Source: Woeseiaceae bacterium (GTDB lineage Bacteria; Pseudomonadota; Gammaproteobacteria; Steroidobacterales; Woeseiaceae). Taken from it: 7,188 nt of DNA. Under the pieces are notes generated by a model, which saw nothing but the letters and a program-made list of their open reading frames with translations, was not told the origin of the DNA and searched no databases. Position 1 is the stretch's first letter. Every line of letters begins with the position of its first letter. This document shows, one piece after another, positions 1 through 6,403 of this stretch. The stretch lies in contig JALHUQ010000277.1 in assembly GCA_022866645.1 (NCBI GenBank), forward strand, positions 1 to 7,188. The letters run 5' to 3'. Position numbers and translations under genes: made by a program.

Positions 1-1610
1 ACAATCTCGGCACGATTGCAAAATCCGGCACCGCAGAATTCCTGCAACAAATGACCGGCGACAAGAAACACGACGCTCATTTGATCGGACAGTTTGGCGT
101 CGGCTTTTACTCGGCATTCATCGTAGCGGACAAAGTTACGGTCGATTCACGACGCGCTGGGCTGGGTGCTGATGCGGCTGTGCGTTGGGAATCAGAGGGC
201 GAGGGAGAATTCACGATCGAAAATATCGAGCGCGAAGAACGCGGAACCCGAGTCACCTTACACCTCAAGAAGGAACAATCTGAGTTTGCTGATTCATTCC
301 GCATCCAATCCCTGATTCGAAAATATTCTGATCACATAGGTTTTCCAGTCTCGTTGATTGACGTGGGCAGCAAGGACGCAGAGGCCAAGATCGTGAACTC
401 TGCGACCGCTCTGTGGACACGCCCCCGCTCCGAAGTGAGCAAGGAGGAGTACCAGGAGTTTTACAAACACCTGTCGCATGATTTCGCCGATCCGCTCCGC
501 TGGAGTCACAATCGTGTCGAAGGAAAGCGTGAATACACAAGCTTGCTCTATATTCCGAGTGCGGCACCTTTCGACATGTGGAATCGGGAAGCACCGCGGG
601 GCTTAAAACTCTACGTGCAACGTGTCTTTATCATGGATGATGCGGAGCAATTCTTGCCCTTGTACCTGCGTTTCGTCAAAGGCGTCGTGGACTCATCCGA
701 TTTGCCGCTCAACGTATCCCGGGAACTGTTGCAACAGAATTCGGACATCACGGCAATGCGCGGCGCGCTCACCCGTCGTGTGCTGGATATGTTGAAAAAA
801 ATCGCCAGCAACAAAGACGACTATCAGAAATTCTGGGCTGAATTCGGCCAGGTTCTGAAGGAAGGTCTTGTCGAAGACAGCGCTAGTAAAGACAAGCTTG
901 CCAAACTGCTGCGTTTTTCCACAACAAAGAGCGGCACTGCTACTCAGGATCAGTCGCTCGACGAATACCTTGAGCGATGCAAGGAAGATCAGGACAAGAT
1001 CTATTACATCCTGGCCGAAAATTACGCGACGGCCGTCGCCAGTCCGCATCTTGAGCAATTGCGAAGTCGCGGAATAGAGGTCCTGCTGCTGACCGACCGT
1101 ATCGATGCCTGGGTAGTTGACGGCCTGGCGGAGTACGAAGGCAAGGCGCTGGTCGATGTCGCCCGCGAGGCGCTCGATATGCCAGAAAAAGGTGATGCGA
1201 AAGCGCAGGATGAACTGAACCAAGAGCACAGGACTTTGCTCGACAAAATTCAGGGGGTCTTGAGTGAGCGCGTGACGGCGGTAAATGTCAGTCGCCGACT
1301 GGTTAATTCACCGGCCTGCGTTGTCGCGAGTGACCACGACCTCAATCCTCAGGTACGGCGCATGCTCGAGGCGAGTGGCCAGGCACTACCGGAGTCTAAA
1401 CCGATACTCGAGATTAATGCTGAGCATCCACTGGTGACGCGCTTGCTGGCGGAGCGAGATGACGGGCGATTCGCTGCGTTGTCGAATATTGTTCTGGATC
1501 ACGCGCTGCTGGCGGAAGGGTCTCCACTTCCAAATCCGGCGGAATACGTGCAACGTATGAACGATTATTTACTGAATACCGACAGCGGGGCCGATAGTGA
1601 ACAATCCTGA
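1..1610 (+). CDS. htpG: Molecular chaperone HtpG (bacterial Hsp90), 5'-truncated
   Basis: This is the ATP-dependent cytosolic Hsp90-family chaperone, which works as a homodimer and remodels client proteins together with the DnaK system. The reading frame is open from base 3, so the gene enters from the left and about 95 N-terminal residues, including the catalytic Glu and Asp/Asn ATP contacts, are outside the window; 535 residues are present against about 620-640 for the family. The first residues carry the ATP-lid motif GTIAKSGT, followed at about residue 28 by the nucleotide-binding GQFGVGF loop and SAFIVAD. The middle domain has LPLNVSREL, whose Arg (window residue 240) is the conserved arginine that senses the ATP gamma-phosphate. 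The C-terminal dimerisation domain is complete and ends without an MEEVD tail, as in bacteria. The ATG at 51 is internal, because the conserved lid sequence precedes it. The stop codon overlaps the msrB start, which suggests translational coupling. Confidence 0.98.
   Translation, partial: NLGTIAKSGTAEFLQQMTGDKKHDAHLIGQFGVGFYSAFIVADKVTVDSRRAGLGADAAVRWESEGEGEFTIENIEREERGTRVTLHLKKEQSEFADSFRIQSLIRKYSDHIGFPVSLIDVGSKDAEAKIVNSATALWTRPRSEVSKEEYQEFYKHLSHDFADPLRWSHNRVEGKREYTSLLYIPSAAPFDMWNREAPRGLKLYVQRVFIMDDAEQFLPLYLRFVKGVVDSSDLPLNVSRELLQQNSDITAMRGALTRRVLDMLKKIASNKDDYQKFWAEFGQVLKEGLVEDSASKDKLAKLLRFSTTKSGTATQDQSLDEYLERCKEDQDKIYYILAENYATAVASPHLEQLRSRGIEVLLLTDRIDAWVVDGLAEYEGKALVDVAREALDMPEKGDAKAQDELNQEHRTLLDKIQGVLSERVTAVNVSRRLVNSPACVVASDHDLNPQVRRMLEASGQALPESKPILEINAEHPLVTRLLAERDDGRFAALSNIVLDHALLAEGSPLPNPAEYVQRMNDYLLNTDSGADSEQS
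1587..1590 (+). promoter_or_regulatory. Ribosome binding site deciding the GTG start of msrB
   Basis: A GGGG run lies inside the last codons of htpG, 6 bases before the GTG at 1597. It supports that non-ATG start and points to translational coupling, since ribosomes finishing htpG pass over it. Confidence 0.5.
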
Positions 1611-1989
1611 CAACAAAGAATTGCGCACGAAACTGGATGACGAACAATTCGAGATTACCCAGAACAAAGGAACGGAACGTGCGTTTACCGGTAAATACGT
1701 CGATCACAAGGCGGACGGCAGCTACCGTTGTGTCTGTTGCGACGCGGCTCTGTTCAGTTCGGAGCATAAATACGACTCCGGATCCGGCTGGCCAAGTTTT
1801 TGGTTGCCGATGGCGGGAGATGCTGTGCGCACGATAACGGATACGAGTCACGGCATGGTTCGGCGCGAGGTTGTTTGCAAAAATTGCAGCGCGCACCTCG
1901 GACATGTATTCGAAGATGGTCCGCAGCCGACGGGATTGCGATACTGTATCAACTCCGCGTCTCTGGATTTTGAGGGCACAGAAGAATGA
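1597..1989 (+). CDS. msrB: Peptide-methionine (R)-S-oxide reductase MsrB
   Basis: This enzyme reduces the R-epimer of methionine sulfoxide in proteins back to methionine, repairing oxidative damage, with thioredoxin as the usual reductant. The 130-residue protein is a complete single-domain MsrB. It has two zinc-binding CxxC pairs (Cys45/Cys48 and Cys94/Cys97), the GSGWPSF motif at 62-68, HLGHVFEDGPQPTG at about 100-113 and the catalytic Cys117 in RYCINSASL. Residue 63, a recycling cysteine in many MsrBs (SGCGWPSF in E. coli), is serine here. The start is GTG at 1597: a GGGG purine run at 1587-1590 sits 6 bases upstream, and no in-frame ATG lies near the N-terminus. It overlaps htpG by 14 bases and shares an ATGA overlap with the next gene, so the three are probably cotranscribed. 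No signal peptide is seen, so it should be cytosolic. Confidence 0.96.
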   Translation: MNNPDNKELRTKLDDEQFEITQNKGTERAFTGKYVDHKADGSYRCVCCDAALFSSEHKYDSGSGWPSFWLPMAGDAVRTITDTSHGMVRREVVCKNCSAHLGHVFEDGPQPTGLRYCINSASLDFEGTEE

Positions 1990-2498
1990 CCAGGCGTTTC
2001 GCAATAATTTTGATCGGAACTGTCATGGGTATGGCAGCCTGTAGTCGATCCACGGAAGAGGGCGCCGCCAATAATGATGCGGTGACGGAGAATATGACAG
2101 CAACAGTTGACTGTCCAAAGGCAGATGATTCCGGAAATATCGAAATTGCCCCGGGCTTGTCGGCGCGAATCATCAAGACCGGCTACGGTCGCGCTGCCGC
2201 AAAAGGCGATTATGCGGATACCAACGTATGGCTTTGGCACTACGACGAGACGGCCGAAGACAGGCGCGGCCAGTTCGTGTGGGAGTCAGGGCACAATGTT
2301 TTCCAGTTTCAAATCGGCGCCGGGCAAGTGATCAAGGGCTGGGACCTGGGCGTACCGTGCATGCTGGAGGGCGAAACGCGCGAGCTGGTCGTTGCCTCCG
2401 ATCTTGCCTACGGAGCTGCCGGAAGAGGTGAGTCGCTGCCGCCGAACACTGCGTTGATCTTTACGATCGAACTCCTGAAGCTGACGTCGTCAGAGTAG
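1986..2498 (+). CDS. FKBP-type peptidyl-prolyl cis-trans isomerase, lipoprotein
   Basis: The predicted role is proline isomerisation during folding of envelope proteins. Residues 1-18 form a signal peptide (MTRRF basic start, then a hydrophobic stretch) ending in a lipobox-like GMAAC, so Cys19 is the likely lipidated first residue. A Ser/Glu/Asn-rich linker of about 25 residues follows. The FKBP domain spans about 57-168 and shows FQIGAGQVIKGWD (107-120), the AYGAAG loop (141-146) and ALIFTIELLKL at the end. By alignment to human FKBP12 the pocket residues Tyr26, Phe36, Val55, Ile56, Trp59, Tyr82 and Phe99 are kept (here Tyr86, Phe97, Val115, Ile116, Trp119, Tyr142, Phe159), but Asp37 is replaced by Val98. 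Cys43 and Cys125 could form a periplasmic disulfide. The ATG overlaps the msrB stop. The fold is certain; full isomerase activity is less so. Confidence 0.93.
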   Translation: MTRRFAIILIGTVMGMAACSRSTEEGAANNDAVTENMTATVDCPKADDSGNIEIAPGLSARIIKTGYGRAAAKGDYADTNVWLWHYDETAEDRRGQFVWESGHNVFQFQIGAGQVIKGWDLGVPCMLEGETRELVVASDLAYGAAGRGESLPPNTALIFTIELLKLTSSE

Positions 2499-2523
2499 CC
2501 GCTTTTTTAGTGGTGCACGCTTC

Positions 2524-3387
2524 CTAGTTCTTGCTGACAAGGACTATTTCGATCCGACGATTGAGACTCCGACCGTAGCGTGTGCTGTCGTCCGCTATTG
2601 GCACCGTTGAGCCCACTCCTCCGACATCGAGTCGGGAACGATCGATGCCGCTATTCACGATGTAATCGGCGACGGCATTGGCGCGCTTCAAACTCAAGCC
2701 TTGATTCCAGACTTCGTTGCCAGACGCGTCGGTATGGCCGGTGATCGTTATTCGTGAGTTCTTGCAGGCGTTGGCCAGTGCGACCAATCGATCCAGTCTT
2801 GGGTAGGCAGAGCCCAGGAAATTGGCGCTGGACTCCTCGAAATTGATGCGCCCCGGCTTGAACGCCGCAAATGCGCGTTCGCAGATCATTGCAACGCTGA
2901 CGCTGTCGTCGACCAGCATGGTATCGCTCGTGACCGTGAATTCTGCGGGCAGGGCTTTCTTGATAGCCTCGAGCCGACTTTGCCAGCCGATTTCGTCGTC
3001 AATTACGCCACGAATACTGAGCTTATCAGTCGAGACGGTCGCCTCTGCAAAGCGAGTCTCGGCGAGTAGATAGAGAGCCTGTACAGTGATGTCTGCCCAA
3101 AAGTCCGGTACGACGCCTAGCGGCTGAAAGTCTGTGACTACGAGGATGCCCGGGTAGGAGGAATTTGCCACCTGCAGCAAGTCTTGCTCTTGCTTTTGCG
3201 ATGCCGTGTGACCGGTGAGCGCTAAATCGCCTCGTCGCCGCAGGATTTGAAACTGCGGAGTCTCGACCGGCAGCGGATCGATCAGACGGGCTTCGGTGGA
3301 ATCGCTGTCATCGAGTAACGGCGCGATGGCGAGGCCGCCGACGACAATGACGGCAGCGACTATCCTAAGCGCTGGACTGTTGATCAC
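2524..3387 (-). CDS. Membrane-anchored BON-like/OmpA-family peptidoglycan-binding protein
   Basis: This 287-residue protein probably tethers the inner membrane to the cell wall. Residues 8-25 are a single hydrophobic segment, with Arg8 at its inner end and an acidic run after it, so the rest should be periplasmic. There is no lipobox and no clear cleavage site. Residues about 44-160 look like two BON-type alpha/beta repeats (RGDLALTGH and KLSIRGVI each open one), as in mycobacterial ArfA/OmpATb. The OmpA_C domain covers about 170-285, with TGHTDASGNEVWNQ, LSLKRANAVADYI and GRSLNRRIEI; Asp220 and Arg235 are the expected diaminopimelate contacts. Cys169 and Cys208 could pair. The start is GTG at 3387, inside the 3' end of the preceding gene (23-base overlap), because an in-frame stop lies just upstream at about 3406-3408. 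It is the last gene of the - strand operon and converges on the FKBP gene with a 25-base gap. Confidence 0.87.
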   Translation of the reverse strand: MINSPALRIVAAVIVVGGLAIAPLLDDSDSTEARLIDPLPVETPQFQILRRRGDLALTGHTASQKQEQDLLQVANSSYPGILVVTDFQPLGVVPDFWADITVQALYLLAETRFAEATVSTDKLSIRGVIDDEIGWQSRLEAIKKALPAEFTVTSDTMLVDDSVSVAMICERAFAAFKPGRINFEESSANFLGSAYPRLDRLVALANACKNSRITITGHTDASGNEVWNQGLSLKRANAVADYIVNSGIDRSRLDVGGVGSTVPIADDSTRYGRSLNRRIEIVLVSKN

Positions 3388-4348
3388 GTAATTCGCGTGC
3401 CTGTCCTATCCAGTCTTCACGGTAGATGCGGCTGCGAAATCCTTTCAGGCGTTTGGCAATACGATCGATATCGTATTCGCTCATATCGGCGATCTGCTGG
3501 TAACGAAATATGCCCATTTCATTGAGCGTCTTTTCGATGGCCGGTCCAACGCCTTTGATGGCCTGCAACTCATCGCGCAAAACGGCGATCAATTCGTCAG
3601 GTTCGTGGTTCTCGGCGAGGTCGTCGGAATCTTCCTCGAACTCAGTTTCTGCTTCGGCGACGAGATATTCGTCCAGCTCTTCTTCGACCGGTTCGTCAGG
3701 GTCATTGGAGGCATCGCGGCCGTTGGTCAGCGCATCGGGGTCACGAACGGGCTCGATGCGTGTCTGGCTAGCCTCAGCCTCTGCCAATGCCTCGAGTTCG
3801 GCGACGCGTTCATGGGCGGAAATAAGTTCTGTTTGCAGTCGCTCAGCGTCTTGATTTCTTTGTCGGAACTTCGCAATGAGCGGAGGAAGTCTGTTTTGCC
3901 AATTTTCGAGTTCATGCTGCAGATTCCGGATCTGCATATTTTTTTTCTCGGCATTGGCGGTCTCCGAGGCTTTGGCGCTGATGGCGGATTGCAATTGATC
4001 GCGTTCTGCCATCGCGACCTCGAGGTTGTTGCGGATGTCCTTGATTTCGCGTTGCAATGCATCGCGACGGGAATAGGCTTCCTGAACTGCTAGCGACAGT
4101 TCCTTGGCGCGATTCTTGGCGTCCTTGTTGGACGCGAGGTACTGGCTAATCTGCTCCATCAGGCCCTTGTTCTGGCTGATCAGACGGTCGTGTTCCGTTC
4201 GCTGAGCATTGATTTGTTCTTGCCACCCGGCACTAACCGCCGCTTTTTCTTCCGTTGATCGTTTGCCGCGGAGCACCCATCCGACAATGGCACCGCCGAC
4301 CGTCATCGCGGCGATGATTGCGATATGTATGACGTTTATTTCAGGCAT
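3365..4348 (-). CDS. Membrane-anchored coiled-coil protein with C-terminal helix-hairpin-helix domain
   Basis: I do not recognise a named gene. The 327-residue protein has one transmembrane helix (about 5-26) followed at once by RGKR, so by the positive-inside rule the bulk is cytoplasmic. Residues about 32-190 form a long charged coiled coil, broken at the Pro-Pro pair 155-156. Residues 199-255 are a strongly acidic, probably disordered linker. Residues 258-322 are a helix-hairpin-helix module (LQAIKGVGPAIEKTL, then MGIFRYQQIADMS and RLKGFRSRIYREDW) of the kind found as an accessory C-terminal domain on some NuoE-like and ribosomal L21-like proteins. HhH motifs often bind DNA, but no partner is shown here. 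I chose ATG at 4348 over TTG at 4351 because GGAA at 4356-4359 fits it. It lies 30 bases after the aminotransferase and overlaps the OmpA-family gene by 23 bases, so the three should share an mRNA. Confidence 0.85.
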   Translation of the reverse strand: MPEINVIHIAIIAAMTVGGAIVGWVLRGKRSTEEKAAVSAGWQEQINAQRTEHDRLISQNKGLMEQISQYLASNKDAKNRAKELSLAVQEAYSRRDALQREIKDIRNNLEVAMAERDQLQSAISAKASETANAEKKNMQIRNLQHELENWQNRLPPLIAKFRQRNQDAERLQTELISAHERVAELEALAEAEASQTRIEPVRDPDALTNGRDASNDPDEPVEEELDEYLVAEAETEFEEDSDDLAENHEPDELIAVLRDELQAIKGVGPAIEKTLNEMGIFRYQQIADMSEYDIDRIAKRLKGFRSRIYREDWIGQARELRDQQSSA

Positions 4349-4378
4349 CAACCAATTCCAGCGTTCGAGTCACGAATA

Positions 4379-5596
4379 TTAGGACGCAAGTTGCACGTCT
4401 TCCATCTCTGCCAACACTTCGATGATCTGCAATACCGCCCAGTCGATTTCCGCCTTGCTGATGATTAGCGGCGGCGCAAGACGGACTACTGTTCCATGCG
4501 TCTCTTTGCTAAGCAGGCCCCGGACCATCAGCGCTTCACAAATAGCACGTGCGCTCGCGAGGGCAGGATCGACTTCCATGCCGATAAACAGGCCGCGTCC
4601 GCGGATTTCTCTGATCAACGGATTGCGGATCGCGCGCAGTTTGCGCAAGAGATATTCTCCGCTCTCGGCACTACGCTCAGCAAGCTTGTCCTCAACAAGT
4701 ATATTCAGCGCCTCAAGGCCGATCGCCGCCGCCAGCGGATTACCGCCAAAGGTGCTGCCGTGATCGCCCGGCGTGAAGACACTCATCACGTCCCGGCGCG
4801 CAAGAAACATCGAAACGGGTAGTATGCCGCCGCCCAGCGCCTTGCCGAGGATCAGGCCATCCGGTTTCACGTGCTCGTGTTCACAGGCCAGTAGTTTGCC
4901 GGTGCGCCCAAGTCCGGTCTGGATCTCGTCGCAAATCAATAACACATTATTTTCGCGACAAAGACTGGCGACCGCTTCAAGGTATCCGTCCGGCGGAATA
5001 ACGATACCGGCTTCGCCCTGGATGGGTTCGACGATAAACGCCGCGGTATTGTCGTTAATCGCCGCCTTGAGCGACGCGATGCTGCCATATTCAACGATGT
5101 TAAACCCGGCGGGAAACGGACCGAATCCATCCCGATATTGCGGCTCATCGGACATGGAGATGGCGGCCAGCGTGCGCCCATGAAAGTTGCCACTGCAGGC
5201 AATAATTTCAGCCTTGTCGTCCGCAACGCCTTTGATCTTATAAGCCCACTTTCGCGCCGCCTTGATGGCTGTCTCTACAGCCTCCGCGCCCGTGTTCATT
5301 GGTAGAGCCATATCCTGACCCGTTAGCTGACAGGCGCGTTCGAGAAACGGGCCAAGCCGGTCGGTGTGAAAAGCGCGTGACACGATGGTGAGGTTTTCGA
5401 CCTGCTGCTTGACCAGCTTGACGAGTCGGGGGTGAGCATGGCCGTGGCTTACAGCAGAGTAGGCGCTCATCATGTCGAGGTATTTTTTGCCGTTTTCATC
5501 CCAGACGAAGACACCCTTGCCGCGCGTCAGTACGACGGGCAAGGGGTTATAATTGTGTGCGCAATATTGCGCTTCGAGGCTGATACTGGCGCTCAT
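4379..5596 (-). CDS. rocD: Ornithine--oxo-acid aminotransferase (ornithine delta-aminotransferase)
   Basis: This PLP enzyme converts L-ornithine and 2-oxoglutarate to glutamate-5-semialdehyde and glutamate, linking arginine/ornithine catabolism to proline and glutamate. The 405-residue protein aligns along its length with human and Bacillus enzymes. Against human OAT the key residues are kept: Tyr16 (Tyr55) in AHNYNPLPV, Tyr46 (Tyr85) in SAYSAVSHGH, Arg141 (Arg180) in GNFHGRTL, Glu195 (Glu235) in EPIQGEAG, Asp223 (Asp263) in CDEIQTGLGRTG and the PLP lysine Lys252 (Lys292) in LGKALGGG. Retention of both tyrosines and the arginine favours ornithine over acetylornithine or GABA as substrate. The start is ATG at 5596, with AGGA about 11 bases upstream, a rather long spacing. 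It is cytosolic and the first gene of a - strand operon whose two downstream genes are envelope-related, so the linkage is not obviously metabolic. Confidence 0.95.
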   Translation of the reverse strand: MSASISLEAQYCAHNYNPLPVVLTRGKGVFVWDENGKKYLDMMSAYSAVSHGHAHPRLVKLVKQQVENLTIVSRAFHTDRLGPFLERACQLTGQDMALPMNTGAEAVETAIKAARKWAYKIKGVADDKAEIIACSGNFHGRTLAAISMSDEPQYRDGFGPFPAGFNIVEYGSIASLKAAINDNTAAFIVEPIQGEAGIVIPPDGYLEAVASLCRENNVLLICDEIQTGLGRTGKLLACEHEHVKPDGLILGKALGGGILPVSMFLARRDVMSVFTPGDHGSTFGGNPLAAAIGLEALNILVEDKLAERSAESGEYLLRKLRAIRNPLIREIRGRGLFIGMEVDPALASARAICEALMVRGLLSKETHGTVVRLAPPLIISKAEIDWAVLQIIEVLAEMEDVQLAS

Positions 5597-5694
5597 GCGG
5601 CCACCGTTCCTGTGTGATGGCCCCGGTTTGGGGAGCCAGTGTTACATAAGACCATAATTTTACAGCAGTAATCACGAATCTATCTACTCCGGTA
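5597..5694. promoter_or_regulatory. Divergent intergenic region, rocD / alpha-beta hydrolase
   Basis: These 98 bases separate two divergent genes and should hold both promoters. A CATAAT hexamer at 5653-5658 could be a + strand -10 box, but no good -35 box lies 16-18 bases upstream. On the - strand TATGTA (5643-5648) is a weak -10 candidate. A short CCCC-GGTTT-GGGG inverted repeat at 5621-5633 would lie in the rocD leader, just upstream of its AGGA. Individual promoter elements are not convincing; the region's role follows from the layout. Confidence 0.45.
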
Positions 5695-6354
5695 ATGTCT
5701 ATGTCTAAATCACCCCTGGTCGAAAGGCTGTTTATTGACGGGCCCGTGGGCCGCCTCGAGGCTATTTTGGAGCTGCCCGCACAGGCCTCCGTCGCAAGTG
5801 TCGTCGTCTGCCATCCCCACCCGCAGCACGGCGGAACCATGCACAACAAAGTCACGCACACGCTGGCGCGCACGTTCGTGCGTATGGGGTACGCAGCGCT
5901 GCGGTTTAACTTCAGGGGTACACACGCGAGCGAAGGTCAGTACGATGAAGGTGAAGGCGAGCTGGATGATGCCCTGGCAGCCATTGCCTGGATGCGCGCC
6001 AGATATCCCAAAATCCCGATTTGGGTCGCCGGATTTTCATTTGGCGCAGCCATCGCGGTAAAGGCAGCTGTCGCTACAGAGCTCGACGGGCTCATTAGCG
6101 TTGCGCCAGCGATTACACGTTTCGCGTCCGGACTCGACTCGCAACCCCTGTGCCCGTGGCTGATTATTCAGGGTGACAAGGACGAACTCGTCGACGTCGA
6201 AGATACCGTTGCGTGGGTTGACGGGCTGGAGCCAGGTCCTGAGCTCTTGATTATTCAGGGCGGCGAACACTTTTTTCATGGCCGATTGACCGATCTTCGC
6301 GAGGCCGTAACACAGTTTGTAGAAGAATCTTTGGCATCAAAATCCAGGGCATAA
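5695..6354 (+). CDS. Alpha/beta hydrolase, COG2945 type
   Basis: This is a small cytosolic alpha/beta-hydrolase of 219 residues, in the COG2945 group often annotated as dienelactone-hydrolase-like; the natural substrate is unknown. The family signature CHPHPQHGGTMHNKV (39-53) forms the oxyanion-hole region, followed by ALRFNFRGTHASEG (68-81). The nucleophile is Ser115 in GFSFG (113-117), the acid is Asp161 or Asp163 in QGDKDELV, and the histidine is His192 in GGEHFFHG. The N-terminus contains two tandem candidate starts, ATG at 5695 and at 5701. The only GG (5691-5692) is 2 bases from the first and 8 from the second, so 5701 may be the true start, giving 217 residues. No signal peptide or lid domain is visible. 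It stands alone between a divergent and a convergent gene, so context does not indicate a pathway. Confidence 0.9.
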   Translation: MSMSKSPLVERLFIDGPVGRLEAILELPAQASVASVVVCHPHPQHGGTMHNKVTHTLARTFVRMGYAALRFNFRGTHASEGQYDEGEGELDDALAAIAWMRARYPKIPIWVAGFSFGAAIAVKAAVATELDGLISVAPAITRFASGLDSQPLCPWLIIQGDKDELVDVEDTVAWVDGLEPGPELLIIQGGEHFFHGRLTDLREAVTQFVEESLASKSRA

Positions 6355-6376
6355 AAAAGCCGGGAAAAACCCGGCT
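6353..6376 (-). terminator. Intrinsic terminator of the HU gene
   Basis: On the - strand a 7-bp perfect stem (AGCCGGG / CCCGGCT, 6370-6376 with 6358-6364) encloses a TTTTT loop and is followed by a T-run at 6357-6353. It begins 27 bases after the HU stop codon. The T-run overlaps the TAA stop of the convergent hydrolase (6352-6354). Read on the + strand, the hairpin is followed only by TCGTCGTTT, so it should work mainly for the HU transcript. Confidence 0.87.
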
Positions 6377-6403
6377 TCGTCGTTTGAACGTCAGATTCAA
6401 ACT

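Noticed and set aside
693..1229. 178-codon open frame on the - strand inside htpG
   Set aside because: It lies entirely antisense to a clearly conserved gene, and its translation shows no recognisable domain.
1414..2004. 196-codon open frame on the - strand across htpG and msrB
   Set aside because: It is antisense to two certain genes, the product is basic and Arg-rich with no family features, and no ribosome site was seen.
2481..2508. Possible terminator after the FKBP gene (CTGAC-GTC-GTCAG then a T6 run at 2503-2508)
   Set aside because: The stem is only 5 bp with a 3-base loop, lies within the coding end, and is 9 bases from the T-run, so it does not have a normal intrinsic terminator shape.
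3605..4093. 162-codon open frame on the + strand opposite the coiled-coil gene
   Set aside because: Antisense to a low-complexity coiled-coil coding region. The Leu/Phe/Gly-rich product is what the complementary strand of such a region gives.
4349..4351. TTG start for the coiled-coil/HhH gene
   Set aside because: An ATG follows immediately at 4348 with a better-spaced GGAA upstream; the TTG would add only one residue.
5621..5633. CCCC-GGTTT-GGGG inverted repeat in the rocD leader as a riboswitch or operator
   Set aside because: A 4-bp stem is too short to support either; it is mentioned only as part of the intergenic description.
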